This document shows, in pieces, positions 1-9,855 of a stretch of 64,000 nucleotides of DNA (within the stretch, counting starts at the first letter, position 1; every line of letters begins with the position of its first letter). The stretch lies in NCBI RefSeq assembly GCF_900184035.1, contig NZ_FXWP01000027.1, positions 124,001 through 188,000 of the forward strand, given 5' to 3'. Source of the stretch: Kosakonia pseudosacchari (lineage in GTDB: Bacteria; Pseudomonadota; Gammaproteobacteria; Enterobacterales; Enterobacteriaceae). Under the pieces are notes generated by a model that was not told the origin of the DNA, did not search any database, and saw only the letters and a program-made list of their open reading frames with translations. The translations under genes were made by a program, and so were the position numbers.

Positions 1-598
1 GCAAAGGATATGCTGCCAGGTATTTGTGATAACAATATTGCTTATACAAAGCCGGTATCTTTCTCTGAAATTTCTCCACACGAATATGCGGGAGAGTCTT
101 ATATCTGCGGTGTCATCTCAGGAGAAACTGAACTTGGCCGTAGAATTGGCATCCGATTTATTTCAGCAGAATCTAGTCACCTGTTTATCGGTTTTACGTT
201 CTCGCGACGACCGATTACCTATATTGCTAAAAACCCGTTCACAGCTCTCGAATACCGTCGAGAAAGTGATTTGTCTAATAAACGCAATAACGAAGTTTTC
301 CTTTAGACCTGCAGGTATTAAAGCTCGATAATTACTTGATATTGTTTGCGTATTTTGCGTCCATGCGCAGCGAGTTGTCGCAGTTCAGGAATACTCCACC
401 GTACTCGCGGCAATATGAAACAGCTGACAATTACATTGATCTCACGGAAGGGGCAGGTCAGCGGCGCGAAGCATCAGGAGAGTACTTGTTGAACCCAGAG
501 GATTTGATGAAAAAAAACCACAACGGGCACAAGAGAATATCAATCGTCCAGTCCAGGGAGCAACTCACGCTAGCTGGACGATTTATCAACACATGCTG
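1..598. other. AT-rich interval without a confident gene
   Basis: No open frame here is recognisable. Two overlapping plus-strand frames of about 100 codons start near 10 and 26 and run to about 306 and 331, but neither has a convincing ribosome site or a familiar motif, so they may be decayed coding DNA or chance. An inverted repeat with arms close to AATCGTCCAG lies at about 552-583, just past the end of the leftward virK-like gene. It lacks a T-tract on either strand, so it is not an obvious intrinsic terminator. In E. coli the DNA upstream of pphA holds the sRNA pair SdsR/SraC and yebY; none of these is seen in this interval. Confidence 0.5.
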
Positions 599-1546
599 TT
601 ATGCCGCAAATAAGTGGTTAATTTTTACAATCACATCGTCCAGTAATTCGAAACGACGGCGGTATTCAGCACGTTTTTTACTGGCGATCGCCTCCAGCGG
701 TTTACGCGCGAATTGCACTGGTAAACGCCAGCGCCATGCACTCTCTTTTTCGCCTTCAATTGATGCCCAAAACTCATCATAGCTGGCGTGGAAATGGCGG
801 CCTTTGCTCAGGCGATAGCGCAATGCGCGGAATACGTGCCCGTTGTCACTGACGCCATACATTGCCGAAACGCCGGTAAGCAGGGAAATCTGACTTAAGA
901 CTTCAAGCAACATTTTTTTCGGGAAGATACCGTGGCAGGCGCGAGTTGCGACTTTAATAACTTCATGGCTGACACTGCGGCGCGGGCCTTGTAAACCACC
1001 AATCACCAGCGCGCGATGGCCTTCTTCACCCACCACACTAAAGGTTACGCTTGCCAGCAAGGTCTGCTCGCCATCATACATCCACAGGGTGGTTTCTCCC
1101 TCGCGTTCAGCTTTACTGGCGCACGAGGCATAAACGCTAAAATGCGCATCATCCTTACCGGTAAATTCAATTATCTGCACTGGTACGGGCGAACTCAGCG
1201 CTTCCGCCAGTTTTGGCGATACTTTTTCATCAAGCCAGGCGTAGTGGCTGATGATGGCATCTGCACGTTGCGAAGCATTTAACCCGAGCGTTAAATATTG
1301 GCGATGAGATTTGCTCGGCAGCGTTATTTGCGCGTCAAGTAAGCGGCTAAAATCCGGGCGCTGCGAAAGCGAGGTAAGCATCCGGTTTGTGGACGACCAG
1401 AACAGCAGCGAACGTAACAAAAACTTAATGCGGTAATTACGTTTTTTCCAGATGGGGCCTGGCACAAGACGTCCGCTTACCAGATCGGAAATAATATGCG
1501 CATTATGATTTGAGTTAAGTTCTGTTTGCAGGCTGGTATTGGACAC
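599..1546 (-). CDS. VirK/YbjX family protein (DUF535)
   Basis: This 315-residue protein has the layout of the DUF535 VirK/YbjX family: a basic N-terminal part with a short hydrophobic stretch (KFLLRSLLFW), a central segment with the GGLQGPR motif, and a C-terminal half with the GVSDNGHVFRALRYR signature and a basic tail. Family members are linked in Salmonella and Shigella to virulence and resistance to host cationic peptides, some under PhoPQ control; the biochemical activity is unknown. The start is GTG with an AGAGGT ribosome site 8 bases upstream. E. coli K-12 has no such gene beside pphA, so this is a local insertion relative to that genome. Family assignment is firm; orthology to virK or ybjX specifically is not settled. 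Confidence 0.85.
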   Translation of the reverse strand: MSNTSLQTELNSNHNAHIISDLVSGRLVPGPIWKKRNYRIKFLLRSLLFWSSTNRMLTSLSQRPDFSRLLDAQITLPSKSHRQYLTLGLNASQRADAIISHYAWLDEKVSPKLAEALSSPVPVQIIEFTGKDDAHFSVYASCASKAEREGETTLWMYDGEQTLLASVTFSVVGEEGHRALVIGGLQGPRRSVSHEVIKVATRACHGIFPKKMLLEVLSQISLLTGVSAMYGVSDNGHVFRALRYRLSKGRHFHASYDEFWASIEGEKESAWRWRLPVQFARKPLEAIASKKRAEYRRRFELLDDVIVKINHLFAA

Positions 1547-1630
1547 GGAGAAAGACCTCTAAAAGTTCAGCGCTTAGTTTAGAGATCATGGAAATACAAA
1601 TTAACCTTGCTCCCGGCTTTATTTCCGTTC

Positions 1631-1655
1631 TGTTTAACTTCTATTTAGAAATAGA
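1631..1655. promoter_or_regulatory. PhoP-box-like direct repeat overlapping a 16-bp palindrome
   Basis: Seen: hexamers TGTTTA and TATTTA on the plus strand separated by 5 bases (1631-1647), which fits the PhoP direct repeat (T/G)GTTTA-N5-(T/G)GTTTA with one mismatch. A perfect palindrome, TCTATTTAGAAATAGA, overlaps it at 1640-1655. The site sits between the divergent virK-like gene and pphA. A TATACT hexamer at 1695-1700 is a plausible -10 for pphA. Which gene the site serves is not known. Confidence 0.4.
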
Positions 1656-1721
1656 GGCAAAAAACGATTCTCTCTTCCTGGTGCAGGATTTTCCTATACT
1701 GGAAAGAGAGGGGGAATGAAT

Positions 1722-2366
1722 ATGTATCAACGTATTGACGGCATTCACTGGCGCCATATCTGGATTGTCGGCGATCTCCATGGTTGTCACCAACGTTTAA
1801 TGCAAGCCTTACGGGAACGTCACTTTGACCCCTATCAGGATTTACTTATCTGCGTCGGGGATTTAATCGATCGCGGTCCGCAGAGCCTGCAATGCCTTGA
1901 ATTGCTCAAAAAACCCTGGTTTCGTACCGTGCGTGGTAATCATGAACAGATGGCTATCGACGCGCTACGTTACGGCGAGATGGCAATGTGGCTGCTTAAT
2001 GGCGGCAACTGGTTTAGCGCGCTTGATGAAGCACAGCAGCAACAGGCGCTCGAAGCACTGCGTGCTTGCGCTGAATTGCCATACATTATGGAGCTGCGCT
2101 GCAAGGGGGAGGTGAATGTGATTGCCCATGCAGACTACCCGGCGGAGGAGTACCTGTGGGAACAGGCGGTGGATCGCGAATCCGTGCTCTGGTGCCGCGA
2201 CAGGCTTAACCAGTTGCTGGCAGGTAAAGGGAGTCGTATCGCGGGAGCCGATCATTTCTGGTTTGGCCATACTCCACTCAAGCAGCGTTTTGATGGGCAA
2301 AACCAGCACTATATCGATACCGGGGCAGTATTTGGTGGCGAACTGACGCTGGTACAGGTTCAGTGA
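1722..2366 (+). CDS. pphA: Serine/threonine protein phosphatase 1
   Basis: PphA is a metal-dependent phosphoprotein phosphatase of the PPP family; in E. coli it is heat-shock induced and signals protein misfolding. The metal-binding motifs are all present: GDLHG (residues 17-21), GDLIDRG (46-52), RGNHE (71-75), and the later GHTPL and HYIDTGAVFGGELTLVQ block near the C-terminus. Two ATGs are possible. The one at 1722 gives the MYQRIDG start seen in E. coli and has a GAGGGGG ribosome site about 7 bases upstream, whereas the in-frame ATG at 1716 is only 1-2 bases from that site, so 1722 was chosen (214 residues against 218). It converges on yebW, whose stop codon abuts its own. Confidence 0.95.
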   Translation: MYQRIDGIHWRHIWIVGDLHGCHQRLMQALRERHFDPYQDLLICVGDLIDRGPQSLQCLELLKKPWFRTVRGNHEQMAIDALRYGEMAMWLLNGGNWFSALDEAQQQQALEALRACAELPYIMELRCKGEVNVIAHADYPAEEYLWEQAVDRESVLWCRDRLNQLLAGKGSRIAGADHFWFGHTPLKQRFDGQNQHYIDTGAVFGGELTLVQVQ

Positions 2367-2558
2367 TCAGAAATCGCTGAACTCGTTAGCCGGGTGCCAG
2401 AAACCATCGATAAACTCTTCTACAGGAAAACAGCCGCCGTGGCGCATGCGCTGATCCTTCATTGCAATAAGGCACTGCTGTTCCGTGTTATAGACATCGA
2501 CCACGATGTCATCGCATCCACCATCCAGGTAGCAAACAAATAATACCAGAGCGAACAT
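2367..2558 (-). CDS. yebW: Small uncharacterised protein YebW
   Basis: This 63-residue protein matches E. coli YebW closely in length and in blocks such as VCYLDGGC, DIVVDVYNTEQQCL and GGCFPVEEFIDGFW. The function is unknown. The N-terminus is hydrophobic (MFALVLFVCYL) and there are four cysteines, two of which follow GG, which suggests disulfide or metal binding, but this is only inference. The ATG at 2558 follows a GAGGA ribosome site; an upstream TTG would add seven residues and has no equivalent in E. coli. The gene is immediately convergent with pphA. Confidence 0.9.
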   Translation of the reverse strand: MFALVLFVCYLDGGCDDIVVDVYNTEQQCLIAMKDQRMRHGGCFPVEEFIDGFWHPANEFSDF

Positions 2559-2663
2559 TCCATCCTCGGCGCTGTACAACGTAACGATAAGTGTAGGGGA
2601 TGAATGAGGGCAGGGGAAATTGGGCAGGTAAATAACCCGTCTTGCGGACGGGTTCCCATTGGG

Positions 2664-2903
2664 TCAGGCAAGACGCATAACCCAGGTATCAGATTTCTGA
2701 TCGTAATGTTCGCGATAAAGCACCGAGTGTTCACCATTCAGGATCGCGGGAATGCTGGTATCCGCGTCCCAGGCATCAAGCTGCATACATAAATCCGGGT
2801 CAGAACTGCAGGGAATGCGTAACGTTCGCTCGCCCTGATTATCTCCCTGCAACTCGGCATCATCGATTTCAAATGCGCCAATACGCACGCTGGTTTTCGT
2901 CAT
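2664..2903 (-). CDS. yebV: Uncharacterised protein YebV
   Basis: This 79-residue protein corresponds to E. coli YebV (78 residues), with the conserved blocks SVRIGAFEIDD, DPDLCMQLDAWDA and LNGEHSVLYR. It has no signal peptide or membrane segment and is acidic. Its function is unknown; in E. coli it is reported among heat-shock or stress-responsive genes. It is transcribed in the same direction as yebW and rsmF but is separated from each by about 100 bases. Confidence 0.9.
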   Translation of the reverse strand: MTKTSVRIGAFEIDDAELQGDNQGERTLRIPCSSDPDLCMQLDAWDADTSIPAILNGEHSVLYREHYDQKSDTWVMRLA

Positions 2904-3019
2904 AATGCTCTCCGTTGATGGTCAAAAAATGTGGTATGACCAGTAAAGTCACCCATATCTGAGCCTGGTACAACACTGAGCAAGTCGCCAGTCAAAAAAT
3001 GCGTTTTTTTAGCGCACCG

Positions 3020-4501
3020 TCACGCATGACCGGCGAACAATCGCCCATCACGTACCAGTTCACGGGGATAACTGTTTTTCAGACGCGAACCGATTTTTTT
3101 GGCAAGCCCCAGAGGCTGGCCCTGAAACGTGACAATCACTTCATCACCTTTGGGGGGATTTTGCGGGTAAATATCGCGCCCGCGATACCACTCTTCCGCC
3201 TCGGCGAGCGTTAGCGCAAATGCCAGCGGATTATCACGGCTGGCGAGGGCAATAATCGCTTCATGTTGCCAGCGATACCCTTTGTTATAGGTCTCAGCAA
3301 GACGAATACCGATACGTGAAAAACGCACTTTACCAATCAGTGGTTCTATCTGTGCCGGGAACAGCCAAATCTCTTTATCCCGCTGCCATAAATGCAGCTC
3401 GTCGCCCCATTGAAGGCCAACTTGTGCTGCAGCCGTTGCCACCAGAGCGGAATCTTTAGGTTTCAGCGGGGTAAAGGGAAAATTACCGACCTTGTAAGTC
3501 GGCGCGGGCATCGGCGCTATCGCGGCGGTTTTACGCAGGCGCGCGACGAAAAAACCTTCACAGTCGTAAATCTGAGGGAACACATGCAGAAAACCTTCTG
3601 CGGTTAGCGCCTGGCTGGCTTGCGGGAACAGATCCCCAAGCGGCAAAAACTGTACAGCAAGCGGATATTGCGCCTGCAGCCAGTGGCAAATCGCTTCGTT
3701 TTCGTCACGATTGAGGGTGCAGGTTGAGTAGACCAGGGTTCCCCCGGGTTTTAAGGCGTGAAAGGCGCTGTCGATCAGCTCGCGCTGGGTGGCGGCAATC
3801 TCAAGGTTACTGGCAACAGACCAGTTTTTTAGCGCGTCGGCATCTTTACGTACCACGCCTTCGCCGGAGCAGGGCGCATCAAGCAAAACGGCGTCGAACA
3901 TCTCTGGCAATGCCGGACCGAATACGCGCCCGTCAAAATGGGTCAGCGCCACGTTGCTGATGCCGTTGCGGCTGATGTTGGCATGCAATACTTTAACGCG
4001 GCTGGCGGAAAACTCATTCGCGAGGATCGCGCCATTGTTGCCCATCCGGGCTGCAATCTGCGTGGTTTTAGAACCGGGGGCCGCGGCAACATCCATCACT
4101 CGCTGTGGCATTTCTCCGTCGGCAAACAGCGCCGCGACGGGTAGCATTGAACTGGCTTCCTGAATATAAAACAGGCCGCTCAGGTGCTCTGCGGTGCTGC
4201 CCAGGGGCAATGCTTCTTCATCATCGCGCTCGATCCAGAAACCTTCCGCACACCACGGCACTGGCGTTAATTGCCAGCCATAAGGCGCGACCAGTTCCAG
4301 AAAGTCGTTAACGGAAATTTTCAGCGTATTGACGCGGATACTGCGTCGCAGCGGGCGTTGACAGGCAGCGATAAATTCATCGAATGAGAGATGTTCCGGC
4401 ATCGCTTGACGCATTTGCGCCAGAAATTCATCCGGAAGATAGACAGCGTTTTGAGCCACGGGGCGCACCACAGGAGTAAAAACAGGCGCGCAGTGTAACA
4501 T
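3020..4501 (-). CDS. rsmF: 16S rRNA m5C1407 methyltransferase RsmF
   Basis: RsmF (YebU) methylates C1407 of 16S rRNA in the assembled 30S subunit using S-adenosylmethionine. The Rossmann methyltransferase domain shows the SAM loop [12 protein letters not shown], the DAPCSGEG motif and the STCTLN motif; the two cysteines of the last two are the catalytic pair of the RsmB/Nop2/Sun family. A C-terminal PUA-like region follows, ending in [16 protein letters not shown]. The ATG at 4501 has a GGAG ribosome site and gives 493 residues. E. coli RsmF (479 residues) appears to start at a point matching an internal GTG here (before [11 protein letters not shown]), so the first 14 residues are uncertain. 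It follows letB at 36 bases and may share its transcript. Confidence 0.96.
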   Translation of the reverse strand: MLHCAPVFTPVVRPVAQNAVYLPDEFLAQMRQAMPEHLSFDEFIAACQRPLRRSIRVNTLKISVNDFLELVAPYGWQLTPVPWCAEGFWIERDDEEALPLGSTAEHLSGLFYIQEASSMLPVAALFADGEMPQRVMDVAAAPGSKTTQIAARMGNNGAILANEFSASRVKVLHANISRNGISNVALTHFDGRVFGPALPEMFDAVLLDAPCSGEGVVRKDADALKNWSVASNLEIAATQRELIDSAFHALKPGGTLVYSTCTLNRDENEAICHWLQAQYPLAVQFLPLGDLFPQASQALTAEGFLHVFPQIYDCEGFFVARLRKTAAIAPMPAPTYKVGNFPFTPLKPKDSALVATAAAQVGLQWGDELHLWQRDKEIWLFPAQIEPLIGKVRFSRIGIRLAETYNKGYRWQHEAIIALASRDNPLAFALTLAEAEEWYRGRDIYPQNPPKGDEVIVTFQGQPLGLAKKIGSRLKNSYPRELVRDGRLFAGHA

Positions 4502-4537
4502 AAAGGCTCCGGCGCAAGCACGCCGGAGCCCACAGGC

Positions 4538-7171
4538 TTAACGTGGCAGGGCAGTGCCCCACTGGCGCCACTCTTTGGGTTCGCTTTCCAGCAGCAGGAA
4601 GTGTTTACCCGGTTGCGCTTTCGGCGCCAGCGGTGTTTCCGGCGGCGTAGCGAAGGCGATACCACCGCGAATAAACTGGTTGAACGTTCCTGTTTTCACC
4701 ACGCCGCCAACCAGGCCAAAGTCCAGCGAGTAACCGGAAGCGAGCCAGAACACCGAATTATTCCGCACCAGATGCTGATAGCGTTTACTGATCCGCATGC
4801 CAATCATCACGCGATCGGAAAGCGTTCCCAGCATCATGCCAGTTACAGTGCCCACTTCGATACCACGGAACAACACCGGCGTGCCGATGTTGATCGAACC
4901 CGCTTCCGGCGCTTCGACGACGATATTGAGGCCATCGAGGTAGCGGGAATCCGTAATGGTGGCTTCAGAGATCTCAAAGTCGCGCCGCGCATCGCCGCGG
5001 CCTGGCTCCACATTGATATAGGGTTGCAACAAGGTATCGAGATGTTCGACACCCGCCGCGGAGATTTGCGGGGTGATCACCGAGAAGCGTGACCCGGCGC
5101 GGGCGAACGTCTGGACATACTCCGGATATAGCACTGCGCTCGCCTGGACTTCGTTCTTATCGGTAATCAGTTGCAGATCCTGAATCTGCCCGATATCAAT
5201 TCCCAGATAACGGATAGGCATGCCCGCAGCCAGTTTGCCGGCGTCAAAGGCATGTAATGTAATCTGCCCACCGACCGCGCGAGCCGCGGTTTCTGAAGCG
5301 TAAAGTACGCGTTTATCGCCTTTGCGCACGCGGCCACTGGCGCCGCTAAGGTTATCGAAACTGATAGCGCCTTTTATAGCGCGCGAGAGCGGAGACGCCT
5401 GTACGGTAAGGCCGCTACCGTTAAGTTGTACTTTCGCGCCACCTTCAGCCCAGAAAACGCTATTGCTGGTCAGTAAATTGCGGTATTCCGGTTTGATATG
5501 CAGTTCGATATCAAAAGCATTCGCACGCGGACGCACAGTTATCACTTCGCCCACTTCAAACTTGCGGTACAGCACCACCGACCCGGCCTGCACGTCTGGC
5601 AGCGTGTATGCCGTCAGTGTCAGCGTGGTGGTTGGCAGGTCGCTCAGGCTGTTTTCGAGAGCCTTATCCAGATTGGCAAACAGAGGGTAACTGTTTTTCA
5701 TCTCGCCTTTGGCACCAGGCAGAATGCGGATGCCGCCGCTGAGCCACTCGTTAGCGCTGGCGGCGAGGAACTCAACGCCATCCAGCCCCACTTTGACATC
5801 AACGCGACTGTTGACGACGAACTTGCTATCCCCGTGCACTAAATCGCGATACTGCGGATCAATAGCGACGGCAAACGTCACGCCCTGGTTCGTCAGGTTG
5901 CGCTCCAGCACCTGGCCGACCTGCACACCATGCAAAATCAGCGGTTGCCCGGCGTCAATACCGTAACTTTCCGGTGCGGTAAGCGTCAGGGTTACAACAC
6001 CGGGCTCCTGCAACAGGTTTTTGTCCGCCGGCAGAACAACAAACTGATTACGGGGTTGACCTTCACCCGGTACCAGCTCCAGCGTGCTGCCGGTCAGCAG
6101 GGAACTGAGATTGGTATTACTCAGTGAGATTTTTGGATTGTGCATTTCGATGCGCGTGTTATCGCGCAACAGATTCACCACACTCGGATCAACCGTCAAC
6201 TCGCCGCTGACAGCGCCGCCAGGGTTGAGATTGATTTTAGTCAGTTGGCCTACTTCCAGCCCCTGATACATCAGCGGTGTTGAACCGGCTTTTAATCCCT
6301 GACCACCAGGCAAATCGAGTTTCACCAGTACGCCGCGCTGGCTGTGCGCCAGGTCTTCGTACAAACCATATTCGTCGTCCTGGGCGGCGGGTTGCGAGGC
6401 TTCGGGGGAGTCAAAAGCGATTGCGCCGTTGACCAGTGCCGCCAGGCTTTCAAGTTCGACTTTGGCCCCGCTCAAGCCGACATCGGCTTTCACACCGGAA
6501 ACGTTCCAGAAACGGCTGCCTTTTTTCACCAGGTTAGTAAAACGGCGCTCGATCAGGACATCAATGGTTACGCCCTGTTTATTGGCATTGATCGAATAGT
6601 CGTAGACGCGACCGACCGGGATTTTACGAAAATAGACCAGCGAGCCGCTGTTCAGCGCACCCAGGTCCGGAGCATGAAGGTGGATCATTAATTCGCCGTT
6701 GTTCAGGCGATATTTGGGTTGCGTATCCAGTGCGGTGAAGTGCTCCTGCGGCTCACCTTTACCCGGCATCATGCCTATATAGTTACCGCCTACCAGCGCA
6801 TCGAGTCCTGAAACACCCGCCAGCGACGCTTTCGGCGTAACCAGCCAGAACTGAGTTTCACTGCGTAGCGCATCTTTCATATTGGATTTGATGCTGGCGC
6901 GGACTTCGATTTTTTTCAGATCTTCGCTCAGGCGGATGTCTTGCACCGTGCCGACTTCAACGCCCTGATAGCGGACAGGCGTTCGCCCTGCAACAATGCC
7001 ATCGGCGGACATAAAATCAATCGTGATGGTGTTGCCACGATCCTCATAAGTGCTCCAGATAAGCCAGCCCGCAATGAGCAGGGCGATGACCGGGAGCAAC
7101 CAGAAAGGCGAAATGCGCCGTTTTGTTTTAATACGCGCTTCAGTCGGCGAAGCGGGGGTTTCCTGACTCAT
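4538..7171 (-). CDS. letB: Intermembrane lipid transport protein LetB (seven MCE domains)
   Basis: LetB (YebT) forms a long hollow tube of stacked MCE-domain rings spanning the periplasm and carrying lipids between inner and outer membranes. The 877-residue product matches E. coli in length. After a basic cytoplasmic tail comes one membrane anchor ([17 protein letters not shown], about residues 24-40), then seven MCE repeats, each recognisable by phrases such as [66 protein letters not shown] and [11 protein letters not shown]. The ATG at 7171 matches the E. coli MSQETP start. The gene overlaps the 3' end of letA by 32 bases, which suggests translational coupling. Confidence 0.97.
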   Translation of the reverse strand: MSQETPASPTEARIKTKRRISPFWLLPVIALLIAGWLIWSTYEDRGNTITIDFMSADGIVAGRTPVRYQGVEVGTVQDIRLSEDLKKIEVRASIKSNMKDALRSETQFWLVTPKASLAGVSGLDALVGGNYIGMMPGKGEPQEHFTALDTQPKYRLNNGELMIHLHAPDLGALNSGSLVYFRKIPVGRVYDYSINANKQGVTIDVLIERRFTNLVKKGSRFWNVSGVKADVGLSGAKVELESLAALVNGAIAFDSPEASQPAAQDDEYGLYEDLAHSQRGVLVKLDLPGGQGLKAGSTPLMYQGLEVGQLTKINLNPGGAVSGELTVDPSVVNLLRDNTRIEMHNPKISLSNTNLSSLLTGSTLELVPGEGQPRNQFVVLPADKNLLQEPGVVTLTLTAPESYGIDAGQPLILHGVQVGQVLERNLTNQGVTFAVAIDPQYRDLVHGDSKFVVNSRVDVKVGLDGVEFLAASANEWLSGGIRILPGAKGEMKNSYPLFANLDKALENSLSDLPTTTLTLTAYTLPDVQAGSVVLYRKFEVGEVITVRPRANAFDIELHIKPEYRNLLTSNSVFWAEGGAKVQLNGSGLTVQASPLSRAIKGAISFDNLSGASGRVRKGDKRVLYASETAARAVGGQITLHAFDAGKLAAGMPIRYLGIDIGQIQDLQLITDKNEVQASAVLYPEYVQTFARAGSRFSVITPQISAAGVEHLDTLLQPYINVEPGRGDARRDFEISEATITDSRYLDGLNIVVEAPEAGSINIGTPVLFRGIEVGTVTGMMLGTLSDRVMIGMRISKRYQHLVRNNSVFWLASGYSLDFGLVGGVVKTGTFNQFIRGGIAFATPPETPLAPKAQPGKHFLLLESEPKEWRQWGTALPR

Positions 7172-8423
7172 GTGCATCCCAAAGTAAGCGGCTGTCCAGC
7201 CATTCCACAGCAAGAATAGTCAAAATTACCGCCGCGCCGAAATAAAACGCAGCGGGTCCCATCGTAAAGTTGAGTAACTGGTCGCGATTAATCAGTGACA
7301 TCATGAGTGAAATGACAAACAGATCGAGCATCGACCAGCGCCCAATCCAGGTCACAAAGCGCAAAAGTAAAATGCGAGTGCGTAACCCCTGTTCAAATTT
7401 GAAATGGATGCTCAGCAGCAGTGTAAAGAGCACAATCACTTTGGTAAACGGCACCAGAATACTGGCGATAAACACCACACCTGCCACGGCAATATTGCTG
7501 TGCGCCAGCGAAATAATCCCCGACATAATCGTATCTTCTTGTCGCGAACCATTGACGTAAATAACGGAGATCGGTAACAGGTTCGCCGGGAACAGAAAGA
7601 TCAACGATGCGAGAAGTGACGCCCAGCATTTCTGCAAACTCTGTTTACGGCGATGCGTTAATGGAATGTGGCAGCGAGGGCAGCGGCCGCGAACGTCGGG
7701 AAAGCCGGTAAAATGACAGCCCAGACAGACCTGCAATGTGGAATCGGGGCGTTTCGCCGGGCGTTGCGGATAAAAACGCTCCCACAACTGTTCTACGTTC
7801 AAATGAATCAGCGTCATTACGCTTAAAATCACAAGCGCGCCAAACGCGAACAGCCCGAGCCCTGGTTGTAGATAGGCGTAATCCTGCACTTTAATAGAGG
7901 CGACGCCAACGCCAACCAGATAGATATCCAGCATCACCCACTCTTTGAGTTTTTCCAGCATTAGCAACACGGGACGCAAATTCATGCCGAGGATGTTGCC
8001 AAGCCATAAATAGGCGATAGCCGTAACCAGCACCAGCGGCGCGCCAACGGTGCAAAACAGCACCATCGCGCCGGTAATGGGCGAGCCTTGCGCGGTCATT
8101 TGCCAGATACCCTGCAATAAATTGGCGTCAATACGTACACCGAGCAAATAGAGATGCAGCAGCGGTTCACCCCAGGCGAAGGGCATCAAAAGGATCATAG
8201 TTACCGCCATCGCACCGAGGCGCGTTAAGGACCAGTCCCGTCCGTCACGGACTTTGGCATCACAACTCGGGCAAAATGCGCTTTGGTGCGATTTCATAAC
8301 CGGTAACGCAAAAAGCGTATCGCACTGGGGACAGCGCTGATAATGTGCGCGTGGCAGCGCTTCGCCCACGCGATGAACGGCGATTTTTTTCCCCGGCGTA
8401 ATTTGTTGTATCTTTAGTGCCAT
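7140..8423 (-). CDS. letA: Inner-membrane lipid transport protein LetA
   Basis: LetA (YebS) is the PqiA-family inner-membrane partner of LetB and is thought to load lipids into the LetB tunnel. The 427-residue protein carries two zinc-ribbon-like cysteine clusters (CPQCDTLF with CPSCDAK near the N-terminus; CLGCHFTGF with CPRCHIPL in the middle), each followed by a bundle of membrane helices. This is the duplicated PqiA layout. The ATG at 8423 (MALKIQQ) was preferred to an upstream TTG because it matches the E. coli start. It is the first gene of letAB and is divergent from msrC. Confidence 0.96.
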   Translation of the reverse strand: MALKIQQITPGKKIAVHRVGEALPRAHYQRCPQCDTLFALPVMKSHQSAFCPSCDAKVRDGRDWSLTRLGAMAVTMILLMPFAWGEPLLHLYLLGVRIDANLLQGIWQMTAQGSPITGAMVLFCTVGAPLVLVTAIAYLWLGNILGMNLRPVLLMLEKLKEWVMLDIYLVGVGVASIKVQDYAYLQPGLGLFAFGALVILSVMTLIHLNVEQLWERFYPQRPAKRPDSTLQVCLGCHFTGFPDVRGRCPRCHIPLTHRRKQSLQKCWASLLASLIFLFPANLLPISVIYVNGSRQEDTIMSGIISLAHSNIAVAGVVFIASILVPFTKVIVLFTLLLSIHFKFEQGLRTRILLLRFVTWIGRWSMLDLFVISLMMSLINRDQLLNFTMGPAAFYFGAAVILTILAVEWLDSRLLWDAHESGNPRFAD

Positions 8424-8555
8424 TGCGGGTATCAAAAAATGTTTAGATGTATCTATCTTAACTCATGAATGGAACATCTTGAGCATCAACGCATTTAATG
8501 CTTATTTTAATAGGCTAAGCAGTTTTTCGAAGTAAGACACCAAAGTGGTTGGATA

Positions 8556-9053
8556 ATGAACGAAACAGAATTTTACGCGGACTTAAACCGCGATTTTCAG
8601 GCGTTAATGGCAGGTGAAACCAGTTTTTTAGCGACGCTCGCGAATACCAGCGCGCTGTTATTTGAACGCCTTGATGGGGTGAACTGGGCCGGTTTTTATC
8701 TTCTGGAAGCGGATACGCTGGTATTAGGGCCGTTCCAGGGCAAAATTGCCTGTGTGCGCATTCCTGTTGGGCGTGGCGTTTGCGGCACTGCGGTCGCGCA
8801 GAACCGCGTACAGCGTGTGGAAGATGTGCATCAGTTCGATGGTCATATTGCCTGCGATGCGGCAAGTAATTCTGAAATTGTACTGCCGGTAACGGTAAAT
8901 AATCAGATTATTGGCGTACTGGATATCGACAGCGTCGTCTTTTCTCGCTTCACCGCCGAGGATGAACAGGGGCTGCGCGAGCTGGTTTCGCATCTTGAAA
9001 ACGTTCTTGCGGCGACCGATTATCAAAAAATCTTTGCACCCGTCGCAGGATAA
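8556..9053 (+). CDS. msrC: Free methionine-(R)-sulfoxide reductase
   Basis: MsrC (YebR) is a GAF-domain enzyme that reduces free methionine-R-sulfoxide with electrons from thioredoxin. The three conserved cysteines are present at residues 66 (GKIAC), 76 (GRGVC) and 100 (GHIAC). They correspond to C84, C94 and C118 in the longer E. coli numbering, so the enzyme should be active. The 165-residue frame covers the whole GAF fold and ends with the HLENVLAATDY helix. It stands alone between the divergent letAB operon and proQ. Confidence 0.95.
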   Translation: MNETEFYADLNRDFQALMAGETSFLATLANTSALLFERLDGVNWAGFYLLEADTLVLGPFQGKIACVRIPVGRGVCGTAVAQNRVQRVEDVHQFDGHIACDAASNSEIVLPVTVNNQIIGVLDIDSVVFSRFTAEDEQGLRELVSHLENVLAATDYQKIFAPVAG

Positions 9054-9149
9054 TCAACGGATAACGTAGCATTTACCGATAGCGTCATTATAATGACGCC
9101 TGTTCATGCCTGCGCTTGTTGGCAACGTCCGTTGTAATCAGGAAATTTC

Positions 9150-9836
9150 ATGGAAAATCAACCTAAGTTGAATAGCAGTAAAGAAGTTATCGCTTTTTTG
9201 GCCGAACGTTTCCCACACTGTTTCAGTGCTGAAGGCGAAGCACGCCCCCTGAAAATCGGTATTTTTCAGGATCTCGTCGAGCGTGTGGAGGGTGAGATGA
9301 ATCTCAGCAAAACCCAACTTCGTTCCGCTTTACGTCTTTATACTTCAAGCTGGCGTTACCTGTACGGTATCAAAGCTGGTGCGGCGCGTGTGGATCTCGA
9401 TGGCAACGCTTGTGGCGTGCTGGATGAGCAACACGTAGAGCATGCCCGCAAACAGCTTGAAGAAGCCAAAGCGCGCGTTCAGGCACAACGTGCTGAACAG
9501 CAAGCGAAAAAACGAGAAGCCGCTGCTGCCGCAGGTCAAGAAGAAGCGCCGCGCCGTGAGCGTAAAGCCCGCCCGGCTCCGCGTCGTAAAGAGGGTGCAG
9601 AACGCAAACCTCGTACTGACAAGCCTGTTGCGAAAACCCAGCGTGCGCCCCAGCAGGAAGTGCGCCACACGCCAGTTTCAGATTTATCTGTGCTCAGCGT
9701 GGGTCAAAACCTGAAGGTGAAAGCAGGGAATAATGCGATGGACGCCACGGTGCTGGAAATCACTAAAGATGGCGTTCGCGTACAGCTTAGCTCGGGTATG
9801 TCGATGATTGTACGCGCAGAACATTTAATGTTCTGA
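9150..9836 (+). CDS. proQ: RNA chaperone ProQ
   Basis: ProQ is a global RNA-binding chaperone that binds 3' ends and structured regions of many mRNAs and sRNAs and affects osmoregulation through ProP. The 228-residue protein shows the N-terminal FinO/ProQ domain (about residues 1-120, with [10 protein letters not shown] and [23 protein letters not shown]), a long lysine/arginine/alanine-rich linker, and a C-terminal Tudor-like domain ([23 protein letters not shown]). A ribosome site AGGAAA precedes the ATG. prc follows after 19 bases, the conserved proQ-prc arrangement. Confidence 0.97.
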   Translation: MENQPKLNSSKEVIAFLAERFPHCFSAEGEARPLKIGIFQDLVERVEGEMNLSKTQLRSALRLYTSSWRYLYGIKAGAARVDLDGNACGVLDEQHVEHARKQLEEAKARVQAQRAEQQAKKREAAAAAGQEEAPRRERKARPAPRRKEGAERKPRTDKPVAKTQRAPQQEVRHTPVSDLSVLSVGQNLKVKAGNNAMDATVLEITKDGVRVQLSSGMSMIVRAEHLMF

Positions 9837-9855
9837 AACGGAGGCCTGGCCTGGC

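Noticed and set aside
10-331. Two overlapping plus-strand frames of 98 and 101 codons
   Set aside because: Neither has a clear ribosome site or family motif; they overlap each other in different frames and the DNA is AT-rich with ordinary chance openness.
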